Shown one piece after another: positions 1-9,980 of a stretch of DNA of 64,000 bases (positions are counted from its first letter, which is position 1; each line of letters begins with the position of its first letter). The DNA lies in contig RPFO01000165.1 in assembly GCA_009746045.1 (NCBI GenBank), positions 1,536,046-1,600,045 on the forward strand. The letters are read 5' to 3'. A model generated the notes under the pieces. It ran no database searches, was not told the origin of the DNA, and saw only the letters and a program-made list of their open reading frames with translations. The translations under genes were made by a program, and so were the position numbers. The stretch comes from Mesostigma viride. Its lineage: Eukaryota > Streptophyta > Mesostigmatophyceae > Mesostigmatales > Mesostigmataceae.

Positions 1-11
1 TTGCCACAGGA

Positions 12-332
12 ATGGCAAAGTACTGGGAGGACATGAAGGAGGCATTGGATTATATCAAGCTGGCCTTGGCTCCCCTTAGCCAGGGGGCCATGGGCACCTC
101 TGTAAAGAGGGTCAGGGGGGAAGAGAGGGAGGAGGAGGATAGGGAGAGGGAAGACAGGAGCAAGAGACCTGTCACTATGGCAGAAGTCAAGTCCCTGCTG
201 GGACAAATGTTTAAGGGCAAGGGCAAGGGCAAGGGCAAGGGCAAGGGCAGGGGCTGGGGCAAGGGCAAGGGTAAGGGGCAGTCTCCCTCCAAGGGGGGCA
301 GCTCCAGCAACAACAACAACAACAGCAACAGC

Positions 333-400
<68 letters not shown>

Positions 401-1676
401 GAAGCAGGACAAGGAGGACAAGTCTTCTCAGCGGTGCACCCGCTGTGGCATGAAGTACCACCTGCGGCCCACCTGCCGCAAGAACGTGGACGAGCTGGGG
501 CATTTGGACGTCCTGTGCCACAAGTGCCACGGGCCGCCCCACGGTGACCCCAAGGACTGCAAGCGGCCTCCTTACGGCAAGAAGTGTGAGTCTCCCTCTC
601 ATGCTGGCTTGAGTGTGCCTGCTTCACCTTCTTCTTCTGCATGCCCCACTGTCAGAGCAGTGAGCAGTTCTGGAAAGGTGCTACAGCTGGTTTCAGAAGA
701 TTATGTCTCTAAACCAACCTTCACATCTATGGTTCCCAAGGTGTGCAGAGTGTCCCCAGCAGAGGATGCTCAGATCAGTTTTCAGGAGCTTGCTTTGCAG
801 TTGCATTTCCTTTATGGGCATGAAGTGAGTGCAGAGGTGGTGGCAGCAGCAATAGGGGGGGCAGCACTCAGACGTGCATGCCAGGTGGTCAGATCCCACT
901 GCCAGCATTGTCAGTTCAATGCACCCAAACCCCCTAAGTGGCATGTAGCTACCCCACCTAAGAGCAAGGGCAGGGTGGTAGGAGATGTCTTTCATATCAA
1001 AGGACAATCTTACTTGGCACTTAAAGATGCATGGTCAAGGTACACAACCATTGAACCATTACCTGGAATGGACAAGACACAGTTGCTCAGGGCTCTCTTG
1101 ATTGCTCAGGCCAGGTACTACCCTGTGGAGGCATTGTTACTGGATCAGCAGTTCACGTGTCTTGCCAATGAACCAGGGTGTGAGGCTATTGATCTGGCTG
1201 GGCTAGAAGATCATGAGAGGCAAGGCATTATTGAAAGGGCCATCAGGTCCATTAAAACCCTTGTAGCCAAAGAAGATGGCAATCTGCTGGCTGACAGTGG
1301 GTCATATGCTGACAGAGCTCTGTGGTCCACCAGGTTGTGCCAAGTCCTCAACAGGAGGCCACTCATGAAAACCCCACAAGGGGTGGTCATTACACCAGAT
1401 GGATTGCATGCAGGCATTTATCCACCTGAGGTACTAGCCCTCTACAACGCACAGCGAGCACAGACAGCTAGCAGGTTAGCTGTCAAGGATGCAAAGCATC
1501 CACGTCCCACCTTCAGAGAAGGGGATCAGGTCCTATTCTACAAGGAGTCGGGACTAGGCAAGGTGGGTACCTGGCATGGGCCAGCCACCATCCTAAAGTT
1601 TAACACCACTGGCAGGACAGTGTTAGTTAAACACAATGACACGGGAAAATTCACAGGTGTTCACCTCACAGGATGA
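12..1676 (+). CDS. Cop1-L gag C-terminus fused to integrase
   Basis: This 554-residue reading frame continues a gag that begins outside the window. Residues about 68-90 are a Lys-Gly repeat, then an Asn-rich run of about 30. Two zinc knuckles follow: CX2CX4HX4C near 142-155 and CX2CX4HX5C near 169-183. The integrase zinc-binding region is the HFLYGHE block near 265-272 plus CQHC near 297. The catalytic acids are in LKDAW (about 337), LLDQQF (about 377) and GIIERAI (about 406). A C-terminal module with WHGPATIL near 525 resembles a GPY/F-like tail. There is no protease motif between the knuckles and the integrase. The frame ends early because one base is missing near 1650 compared with Cop1-R (GGGAAAATTC against GGGAAAGATTC). 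ATG 12 is internal to gag and is not a true start. Confidence 0.85.
308..401 (+). repeat. (AAC)n microsatellite coding for polyasparagine
   Basis: A nearly pure AAC trinucleotide run inside gag, interrupted by two AGC codons near 322-332. The equivalent run in Cop1-R (48512-48600) is pure and slightly different in length, so it expands and contracts between copies. The frame reads Asn; the opposite-strand Cys and Leu frames are shadows. Confidence 0.9.
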
Positions 1677-4138
1677 AATTGTATTTTCCAACTGTGTCAG
1701 ACGTGGCAGAGGAGGAAGAGCTGTTGGCCGACAGCCCTGTACAGTTGCCTGGCATCCCAGCGTTGCCCAGTGAGTGGTTGTTTGGAACACCCACTGGTGA
1801 GTGTGAGAGCCACACCCACTGTGACACCCAGGTCACCCTTGATGATTGCAGGCAGTCACTGCAGGATTGGCCCCCTGCAGCAGAGGGTCACATTGGCAAA
1901 ACAGGTGATCAGCAACCTATCACCTCTACAAGTGTGAACATAGCTCAGCCACTAGCTGCACCTTCCAAACGCAGCCTAGCAGACGCTGTTCGCATTTTAC
2001 AAGCAGCTCATAGAGCCAAAGCTCAAACTGCTGCAGGATCAGCTAAGGTGGGGAAGGTTGGGCAGAATGACAATAGCCCATTTATGGTTGCAGTGGACAC
2101 ACAAGCCCAGGTCAGCATTATCAGTGCCCTGGCTGTGCCCCATTGCCTTTGGAACCTTCACCCTGGCACCATGTGGCTGATTTCTCAGGGCAGTCATCCC
2201 TCAAGGTATTAGGTCAGGTCATGTTGACTATACTCGGTATCCCCACTCCTTTTCAGGTCTTGGAAGGTTATAAAGGGAATGCTTTGTTGGGGGATCCTTT
2301 TCTCTGTTACCCTGGTGTCTCATCTCCAGTGATAGACTATCCATCCAGGACATGGGTGGTGTTGATCTGAATCATTTCAAAATTTCTCTTGAAAAACTTC
2401 TTAACACCAACATTGCTTCTGTAAAATTTGCTACACCCAAGTATGCCCCAGGGCAAGAACCCTGTGTGGCAGACTGGTTCACAACCAAAAACTTCATCCC
2501 AACTCATTTGGATTGGGCAAGCATGATGTGGCTAAAATGTCTCCTCTTTCTTATGAACAGATAGAGCAAGACTGTCGCACACACATAGGATTCCTAAAAT
2601 GGGTGGAGGCCTTTAACAAGGCCAGGGAAGAATGGGTAGTGCCAGATCCTCTTAGTCCTTCTCATACTCCCCTGTCACACCTATTGACAAAAAGCCTGCA
2701 GGGTGCAAGCACTTGCGCCTGAAGTTTGTGTGTAAACATAAGCCAGCAGCAGATGGGTCAGTCATTTTCATGCTAGACCTTGTGTGACAGAGTTCAAGGG
2801 CACCACTGATCTGACAGAGGCAGAGTTGTACACGCCAGGCATTCAGCAAACATCCCTAAAAATCTTGCTGTCTGTCTTTGTGGGTCATCTCAATGATGGG
2901 GATGACTATGTATGTAAGGCTACAGACATTAAAAGGGCTTTCCTGAAAGGCTCACCTGAGATAGCACAACAAGTGTGGCATGGTCAGGTGTATGTAGTCT
3001 CCACTCCCAGAGTTTGGGCAAAACACATCCCTCAGCAGTACCTGAAAGCTAACATAGGTGTTGAAGGGCTGCAATCAGCTCCTCGCATTTTCAGGATGTC
3101 AGCTCAGGCTGTGTTTGAAAAGCTAGGGGCTAGATATGATGACATAGACCCTTGCTTCTTTGTGGTCCCACACCCTCATGGCATTCTCACCTTTGTGTGG
3201 CATGGGGATGATCAGCTGATTGCTGGGCCAAGGCGTGCTGTGGATGATTTTATTCAACAAGTGTCACAGCATTTTGAGATTGGCAAGCAAGTAGAGCTGG
3301 GCACCACTGCCATAAAATTTTGTGGCACAATGTTACAACTCCAGCAGCATCAAAACCAGTGGGTGTGTGCACTCTACTCTCCCAATGATTACATGCACAG
3401 CTGCTTGGAGGTTTTGCAAACAAAAATCAAACCTGGAGCCTGTCCTACCATTAGAGGCAAGCTGGGGTGGTTGTGCTCAACGTGTGCACCTCACCTGGCT
3501 GTGGTTAGCAGAGTTGATGATGATGTCTTGATGCAAGTAGGTCACAAAGCCATCACCAAAACTCTCCAGGAGGCCCTCCCCTTATCTTGCACTCCTTGGA
3601 TCTCCACAAAACCATTCACATCCAAGCTATGATGGATAGTTCCATGGAGTCCAGGCAGATTACCAAGATGCAGGCAAGGGAGTCAGGCTTGTATTTTGTG
3701 CAGAATGATGATGCACCCTTGTCTCTCATTTCATGGTACAGCCGGTTGCATAGACGCAAGGCTGTCAGCAGCAATGCTGCTGAGTGCAGGGCAGTGGTGT
3801 CAGCAGTGCTTCATGCCAGGTACTTGAATCATGTGCTGGTTTGGTTGCAGATGCAAGCAGGCAGCAATGCTGGGGTGGTGGCACACTTGCTCACTGACAG
3901 TCAGTCAGTCCTCAGTTTCCTTGCTAACCCCTATGCTGTCCACACTGATCTTGACTGGGTGGTCCTGAAACAGGAGTCCACCTACTGGGAGTCCACCCGT
4001 CACGTGGAGGACAAACACAACGCTGCTGATGCACTCACTAAAGTGCCTCAGCAGGCAGCTGAACAATATCAGCTGTTGTACCACTTGATGAACCCCTATG
4101 GCAAGCAGGCAACCCTGCCCCATAGGGGGGACGCCTAG
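1673..4138 (+). pseudogene. Cop1-L pol remainder: protease-like, RT and RNase H, frameshifted
   Basis: The frame continues through several breaks. A retropepsin-like segment spans about 2085-2310: VDTQAQVSII, then a closing LLGDPFLC motif. A TGA follows at about 2368. The RT runs over about 2700-3580: TDIKRAFL holds the first catalytic Asp, GVEGLQSAPRIF is a conserved core block, and WHGDDQLIAG replaces the usual YVDD. RNase H (about 3587-4138) keeps the four acids in MDSSMES, AECRA, TDSQS and NAADALTK. One base is missing near 3570 relative to Cop1-R. The stops near 2368 and around 2720-2800 are present in both copies, so they predate this insertion or are systematic sequence errors. The protease-like domain lies after integrase, unlike canonical copia. 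Confidence 0.8.
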
Positions 4139-5202
4139 CAGGGTCCTGTTCACCAGGGCCGCCTAGGTCACCCAGTACCCCTTGGGCAGGTCCAAGGGGT
4201 AGGTTGTGGCTTCCAGCAAGGGGGGTTGGTTGGAGTCTGTTTTCATACATCTGCGTGCCCTATGCCCAATAAAATCTGTTTTGATTTTTCAACACCATGG
4301 AATTTCGTTATGCACACCTTCATAGGTGGGCATGGGATGTATCTCACACCTTTTTCCACTAGGGCGTATGCCTTGGTGGATTGGCCTTGAGCTCAGTGGC
4401 TCAGGTGCCCCCATTCAAGTGGAGGGTCAAAGCTCCCTTGACAGGTGGTTACCCAGGACCCCAGTTCACTGTGGATATCCTGGGCCACCTGGCCTTACTG
4501 TTCAGTGGCAGTAAAGGCATGGGTGCTGTCATGTTGTCTAGTACAACGTGCTCAGCACAGGTGCAGGATGAAATATTCCTGTCACCTGTCACCAGGACTT
4601 CAGTCACCCATGTGCAGGGCAGGGGTGGCTGGTCTCACACGTTGTGCAGGTGCAATGTGGCCAGGTCCAGGATGTCATAGTCCTGTCACCTGTCACTCGG
4701 ACTTCAGCCCCCTCTGTGCAGGGCAGGGGTGGCTGGTCCTCACATGTTGTGCAGGTACAACATGGACAGTGCAGGGTGCAATAAACCTGTCCACTGTCAC
4801 TCCTCAGGTTGCAGGTAACCTGAGCTCAGTTGACCCAGCCTGGCTGGGTATTTTTCTCTGAGTGGGCGATGATGATGGAACAACATGGAACCTCTTAAAC
4901 GGTTACCTTGGCATTTTTTTACAATGGCTCTCTTGGCTGGTGGTGCACTCCCTGGATAGGCAGACAGGCATAGCTATCTCCCTTGTGAGCTCGCGAGGAG
5001 GAGGAACTCCCCGGGCATGTTGAGCTAAACGTGATGCCATCACAAGTATTGCACGAGTTCTGGGGCCCATCTTTTTCAGTCCAGATGTTGCAGTATGGGT
5101 GTCAGTTGCTCAGCACCTCAGTCAGCTTGGAGTCAGTCTCCTAGCTGGGCAGGGTCAGGCTTGAAGTCGCTAGCCTTCAACCTGAAAGGAAAACATAATG
5201 GG
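4139..5202 (+). other. Cop1-L 3' UTR with short tandem repeats and polypurine tract
   Basis: Non-coding between the RNase H stop and the 3' LTR. Two imperfect repeats of about 103 bp start near 4581 and 4684 (GTCACCTGTCAC and GCAGGGCAGGGGTGGCTGGT blocks), and part of a third starts near 4790. A purine-rich stretch CCTGAAAGGAAAACATAATGGG abuts the LTR and fits a polypurine tract. The same arrangement occurs in Cop1-R (52339-53402). Confidence 0.7.
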
Positions 5203-5657
5203 AGTTAGATGAGATGCTTAGGCTGACACACGGATTTCCGGCCTGCGCGCCGCGTATTGCCTACCGCGGCTGAGCGGGACACCTCAGTACAGTACGGCAG
5301 GGTGTACGGTACTGAGGTGTCATGTGGACCGATGTGCGGTTAGTGCCAGACTGTTCCTAGTGCTAGCTCGACCCGCCAGGTCCGGTGTAGCCGGGCCTGA
5401 CGGGCCGAGTTAGCTGGATGCTAGTGACGTGGTCGCATGGCATTGCAGTGTACAGTTGTCCACTGGTCGTGTGCTGCAGGTAGCACCGCCATAGGCATAT
5501 AGGCGTAGCACTGGGGAGTGCCACAGCACCCGAGTTTGCCCAGACGTTCCATTCTGAGCTCTCAGCTTCCATTGCTCTCTCATTGTATTATTGTAATACA
5601 ATCATCATTCGCTCTCAGCTTTCGCAGTTGTTCGTCGTCCCTAGTCTCCATCCAACT
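5203..5657 (+). repeat. Cop1-L 3' LTR
   Basis: A 455-bp copy of the sequence at 39054-39511 and 53403-53858. It starts AGTTAGATGAG and ends TCCATCCAACT, giving short inverted ends AGTT/AACT. The polypurine tract lies directly upstream, and RLE-A sequence begins directly after. Confidence 0.85.
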
Positions 5658-6339
5658 GCGAGTACACCGCGCACTTGGCAAGGGTCAACTGGAGGTTGAT
5701 GTCGGCCACCGCGGTCTGCAGTGCCAGCAGAGCCGCGGTGGTGTCCGGCACAGGGCCCAGAAGGTAGATATCATCCAAGTAGGCCTGAATAGCGACCGCC
5801 GGGTGGGCAGCATGGACCGCTTGGAGGCAACCCTGGAGGGGGGCGGCAAAGTACAGGGGTCCCAGGGGGTCCCCTTGCTGGGTGCCCGACCGCGACAGCA
5901 GGCCGCCGCGAGTGCCGTCCTCCATGATGTGAACCAGTTGGCCGGGCTGGCCGTAGCACACGGCTGTCCAAGCGTACAAGTCCTCAAAGGACTCCATGAC
6001 GGCCGCAAACATGCTGGCGCGGGACAGACTGTTGAACGCGTTGTGGCAGTCGACCTTGACGACAGCGTGGGTGGGGTGGGCCTCGAGGTAGGCCTGCACC
6101 GAATGGATGAGGATATCCGCCCCGCCTGGAGTCGTCACCCCCAGCTGGGCCGCCACCGAGGTCTCACCCGCTGCGAGGGGCGGGCAGAAAAAGGCACGGA
6201 GCTCGGGCGCCTTTTGGCGGCAGATCACTTTGCCCACGAGCTTGCGGAGCACCTCACCGCAGGCGATCGGGCGCACCGTGCCCTCGGGGGGGGCAAGACA
6301 CCCTTGAGCAGAGCGAGGAGGCGAGCGCCCGCTAACCAC
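5658..6339 (-). pseudogene. RLE-A copy 1 reverse transcriptase, truncated
   Basis: The frame reads IACGEVLRKLVGKVICRQKA, then KVDCHNAFNSL (catalytic Asp block), GTQQGDPLGPLYF and AYLDDIYLLG (YLDD catalytic motif). It is cut just after the YLDD block by the Cop1-L insertion. It joins the upstream RT fingers frame (6225-7133) only across a C8 run near 6290, as in copy 2. Confidence 0.8.
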
Positions 6340-7944
6340 TCGCGCGCAGCGGGAGGAACGCGACCAGCCGCCAGGTCAATGATGGTGTCAAAGAGAATGT
6401 CCTCGCCCCCATGCCCCACCAGGACCTCCAAGTGCTCGTAGCGCCAGCCCGACGGCCCGGTAGAGGAAGCCCGCGGGACCGCACGCATCACCTCCAGGAA
6501 GCAGTCGCGGTCCAGCCGGAGGGGGGCCGGCAGGGGGTCCGGCACGGGCAGCTGGAATCCGGGCTCCGCAGGGTGAAGAGCCTCCAAGGCCGCCAGGGTA
6601 GCCGCATTGGCGGGGGCGAGCTTGGCCATTTCCAAGCGGGTCATGGCCCGGCTGAGCTGCCCCTCGCGGACGAGGCGGATGACGTCGGCGGCCACCCGCT
6701 CGAAGTTGACCTCCCCCGACAGCCGGGCCGTGCGCGGGGGCGGCACGCCAAACAGCCCCTCCCAGTCCCCCTGCAGAAAGCGTCGGCAACGGGCAATAAC
6801 CGCACCCTGGAGGCCGCGCACACCACGCCCGAGAGGGGTGAGGAGCAGGCGGGGGGTCACCATGTGCAGTTTAAAGCCCAGCGGGTCGTCCGGAGCGGCG
6901 TGCATGCGCCGGAGAGAAACGATTGCACATTGCGCGAAAAGGCTACGCGCGCGGTGGGGGAGGTCGGTCAGGGTAGACGTCGGGTTGATGGCGCATGCAT
7001 CCCAGGGAACCGTGTCAAGCCAACGCCAACTGGCCGAGTAGTCGGGCGGCGGGGGCTGGGAGCCGGTGGGAGCCGAGGCGGGAGGGGGGAGGGGCCGGGA
7101 CTGCTGGCCGGTTGAGGGGCCGTTGAGCAACACAGGCGCGCGCGTGCTGAGCGCGCCCGTGAATGGAGTACACCCGCTGGCAGTGAGCTTCCGGGCACCG
7201 GTAACAGCTCATGGCCTGCAGATCCGCCGCGCCGAGATCGGGGTGCACAGCGCGAAGGTGCTGGCAGAGGAGGTTACGGTTGTGGAACACACCCGCACAC
7301 GGGGACCCCGTGGGAAGCAGCACGGCACACCGGTGAAGGCCGTCGGCGGGCGCTGAGTGGCGGGGAGCGGCGCCAGCAAAGGCAGGACGTGGGGCCTGCG
7401 GCGTCTCCCCAGCCGGGCCGGCAGGCGCGCGCACCACGACCCGACCAGCGCCCGGCAGGCCCGCCGGGGCCACGGAGGAGGCAGTGCCCACCGGGGAGAC
7501 CCCCAGCGGAGGGGGATCGAGAACGCCGGCGCCCCTCCCAGGGGGACTCGCCAGCGCGCCCGCGACCACCCCAGGCCCCGGCAACGAGGCCGGGGGCGGA
7601 GGCCGAGGGGTCGGGGAGGCAGCTGGCCCCGGGGCCCGGTGGGGACCCGGCAGGGGACCCAGCGAGACCGGGGGCGGGCCGAGAGGAAGCGCAGTCCCAG
7701 GGGGCGGCACAACAGCCCGGCACAACGGGCAGCGCGGCACGGAGTGGAGCAAGCTGCGCGCGATGCACGCTTGATGGAATGTGTGGCCGCACGCGGGCAG
7801 GCGACACAAGCCATCCCCCGGCCGGAAGGGCTCAAGGCAGATGGCACAGGAGCCCGACTCGGGGTCGTCCCCCCTCCAGAAGGGACCGGACATGAGGGGG
7901 GGGCGGGTCCCAGCCGGCCTCCCAGCAACCCGGGAGAGCGGCAA
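6225..7944 (-). pseudogene. RLE-A copy 1 RING-H2, C2H2-like fingers and RT N-terminus
   Basis: Two overlapping frames. The first (7944 to 7015) carries a RING-H2 finger, CAIC...CGHTFHQAC...CPLC, then a proline-rich linker and two C2H2-like fingers (block CQHLRAVH, and CPEAHC with GRAQHARAC). The second (7133 to 6225) carries the region before RT and the RT fingers block STGPSGWRYEHLEVL. Extra bases in a G run near 7890 and in the region near 7080 break the frame relative to copy 2. The RING-H2 fold is that of E3 ubiquitin ligases; any ligase activity here is inferred. Confidence 0.75.
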
Positions 7945-8467
7945 TCTGGGCGCGCGAGAGGATGCCGACCGGTTGGTCAGCCGCGGGGTGCCATTCGTGC
8001 GGGATGCCTGCCAACTCCAGGATGTCGTGGAGGAAGGCAGAAACAGGCGTCCCCGCGGTTAGGGGCTGGGCGCGCCCGGCCGAGTCCACCAAGATGGCCT
8101 GGCCGCCCTGAACCGCGATGGGGGCCCCGAACTCCACACGCAGCATGGCGGCCTGCGCCAGGCTGAGGGAGGTGATGAGAAAGCCCCCACTGGCAACCGG
8201 GCCGGGAGGCGGGGCCTGGGCGTCCAAGAAGAGGCGAAGCTGCCGCGGGGACATGAGGCCCAGGTCGGCGCCGCCCGCGAGGTAGGCCGCCCGCACCGAG
8301 ACCTGTGCGTCTCGAGCCACCGCCGTGACGAACTCGACCACCTCCTGACCCACCCGCTCGTCCAGGGAAAGCAGCTCTTCCTGCCGGGCGGCCGGGAGAT
8401 GCCACGGCAGCCGGCAGCCGGCGTGATATCCTTCCAAGACATACCCCCAAAGAGTCGAGGCCGTCAC
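7832..8467 (-). pseudogene. RLE-A copy 1 linker domain of unknown function
   Basis: This frame starts in-phase at GTG (TASTLWGYVLEGYHAG) and reads as a compact protein without low complexity (LLSLDERVGQEVVEFVTAV, LMSPRQLRLFLDAQ). It ends at WDPPPPHVRSLLEG just before the RING frame. I do not recognise the fold. It lies between the PHD and RING modules and is preserved in copy 2, so it is probably part of the element's protein. Confidence 0.55.
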
Positions 8468-8507
8468 CGGGGGGCGGCGGAAAGAAATGTCGCCCGCACC
8501 TGCGCAA

Positions 8508-9296
8508 CTAGGGCCAGGAAGGCCGGGGGCCTAGGGAGCGAGGGGAAGGCGGCCTGGAGCCCGACCGCGTCCAGCAACAAAGGGCAGTACGCCCAAGAAA
8601 AGGTGGCGCGGCCCACCACGCCGACAATGTGCGAGGGCGGCCACGAGGTGAACGCGTGGGCCCGGGGGCCGCCGTCCCACGCGGCAAGGACGGGGGTGGC
8701 GGCTGGGTGGCCAACCGCGGCCGGGGGAAGGGAGGCCAGAGCGTCGGGGAGCGAGGGGCCGGGGGCGGGCGCCGGGGTCGCCAGGCCCGCCGGGGGTCGG
8801 CCGGGCTCAGCCCAGGCGACAGCGCCGCGCCCCCGTCGGCGGGGCCAGGCGACGGGTGGGGCCCCGGGGCCGAGGGCGCCAGGGCCCGAGCAACGGCGGC
8901 CCCATCGGGCAGGCCACGGCCCGCCCTGAGGGCCTCGGCAGGGGGGCACACGGGGCAGGGGGCCGGAGCACCCAGCGGGGCGGGCGGCCCGGGGGCCCGC
9001 CGGGGGGGACAGCGCGGGCACGTCCAGGAGCCCGGCGGGACCCGGTAGAGCCGGGGAGTAAGACACTGCAAGTGCCACCCGGAATTGCAAGCATCACAAA
9101 CTAACATGTGGTGCCCGCGGTGCCCGCTCCGGCAGACCTCGCAGGCCAAGGAGGGGGAGACCGGGGCGCCCGAGCCCCCCGCAGCCGGGTCGCCCACCTC
9201 CGCAAGAAGGGCCGCAAGCCGAGAGGACCGCCGAGGCGCCAACCGGGGAGCGGGGGAGCCGTTGGGCGAAGGGGGTCGTGGGTCGTCCATGAACAA
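8508..9296 (-). pseudogene. RLE-A copy 1 PHD-finger ORF
   Basis: Starts MFMDDPRPPSPNG and contains a PHD finger in C4HC3 spacing: CEVC, CDAC, H in GWHLQC, and CPRC. The reading frame after the finger becomes Pro/Arg-rich and probably out of frame. An alternative frame (9090 to 8464) gives a more protein-like continuation ending ALVAQVRATF. The same pattern is seen in copy 2. PHD fingers usually bind histone H3 tails; a role in chromatin targeting is inference. Confidence 0.75.
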
Positions 9297-9400
9297 TCAG
9301 GGCAGGCGTGGCAGCCACCGAGGGGGGGGGGCGGGGGGATGTGGGGGGCGGAGCCCCCCACGCGGGGGGTTTGGGGGGCGGCAGCCCCCCAACGCGCTGC

Positions 9401-9759
9401 GGTACCGCCTGCCGTCCGGAACTTTGAAGCCCGCCGGTGCTATAATTCCTATCGTCCACGTTTGTTTTCCCCTGCCTCAAACCGCACGTTGCATTTAAAT
9501 CTGGAGCCCAAATCTCACAGAAAACGTGTGCCAGCCGGTAGCAAACTGGGCCAAGCTGCCACGGAATGGTGGTACCGCCTGCCGTCCGGCACTTTGAAGC
9601 CCGCCGGTGCTATAATTCCTATCGTCCACGCATGTTTTCCCCTGCCTCAAACCGCACGTTGCATTTAAATCTGGAGCCCAAAATTCACTGAAAACGTGTG
9701 CCAGCCGGTAGCAAACTGGGCCAAGCTGCCACGGAATGGTGGTACCGCCTGCCGTCCGG
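9401..9759 (-). repeat. RLE-A copy 1 170-bp 5' monomers (about 2.1 copies)
   Basis: Monomer starts at 9401, 9571 and 9741 share GGTACCGCCTGCCGTCCGG, so the period is 170 bp. The last unit stops 19 bases in, at 9759, where sense-strand RLE-A 3' sequence begins. On the element strand each unit has an AATTATAG motif about 27-30 bases upstream of the phase at which this copy ends. Confidence 0.85.
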
Positions 9760-9980
9760 GTGGCGCTGACTCGGGCCATGGCTGACATCATGCTCCGCCG
9801 TACGCGGGCTGATTTTGCGGTGCAGCAGGGCTATTAGGTTCCTCCCGTTAGGAGTTTCCATTGGTCTTATCGTAGTATAGAGATTTTACATGGCTCTGTA
9901 TAGAGGTTTATAGCTGGGCGTTTGCTTTGGTTTGAGTGATTTCACTCTGCTGTAAGTAATTATATTATTAATATATATAT
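9760..9980 (+). mobile_element. RLE-A 3'-end fragment
   Basis: Matches 11639-11858 and the complement of 41713-41940: the last codons (ADIMLRRTRADF) followed by the 3' UTR and a TA-rich tail ending TTAATATATATAT. It lies head-to-head with RLE-A copy 1 and could be the sense half of one 5'-inverted insertion. Confidence 0.8.

Larger units (their letters stand above)
1..5657 (+). mobile_element. Cop1-L, copia-like LTR retrotransposon (left part outside window)
   Basis: The order seen is gag end, integrase, protease-like, RT, RNase H, 3' UTR and 3' LTR. Base 1 lies inside gag and corresponds to about 48204 in the second copy (Cop1-R), which is nearly identical over 5 kb. The LTR stops exactly where RLE-A sequence begins (5658), so Cop1-L was inserted into an RLE-A element whose other half lies left of the window. 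The family is copia-like because RNase H follows RT and integrase precedes RT. Confidence 0.85.
5658..9759 (-). mobile_element. RLE-A copy 1, non-LTR retrotransposon, 5' two-thirds
   Basis: Nearly identical to 43386-47150 of copy 2. Reading right to left it holds the 5' monomers (9401-9759), PHD finger, linker, RING-H2 finger, C2H2-like fingers and the first part of RT. It stops at the Cop1-L LTR in the middle of RT, so the rest (RT end, zinc motif, endonuclease) lies left of the window beyond Cop1. Single-base indels in C or G runs break the frames; some are shared with copy 2. Confidence 0.85.

Noticed and set aside
50-642. Poly-Leu and poly-Cys proteins on the minus strand (also 48253-48839)
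   Set aside because: They are antisense shadows of the (AAC)n and Lys-Gly repeats in Cop1 gag.
5658-5700. RLE-A inserted into the Cop1-L LTR
   Set aside because: The junction falls exactly at the LTR terminus and in the middle of RLE-A RT, so Cop1 inserted into RLE-A, not the reverse.
6411-8166. Long plus-strand Arg/Gly/Pro-rich frames over RLE-A (also 44137-46787 and 42518-44167)
   Set aside because: GC-rich sequence lacks stop codons in all frames; only the minus-strand frames contain recognisable domains.
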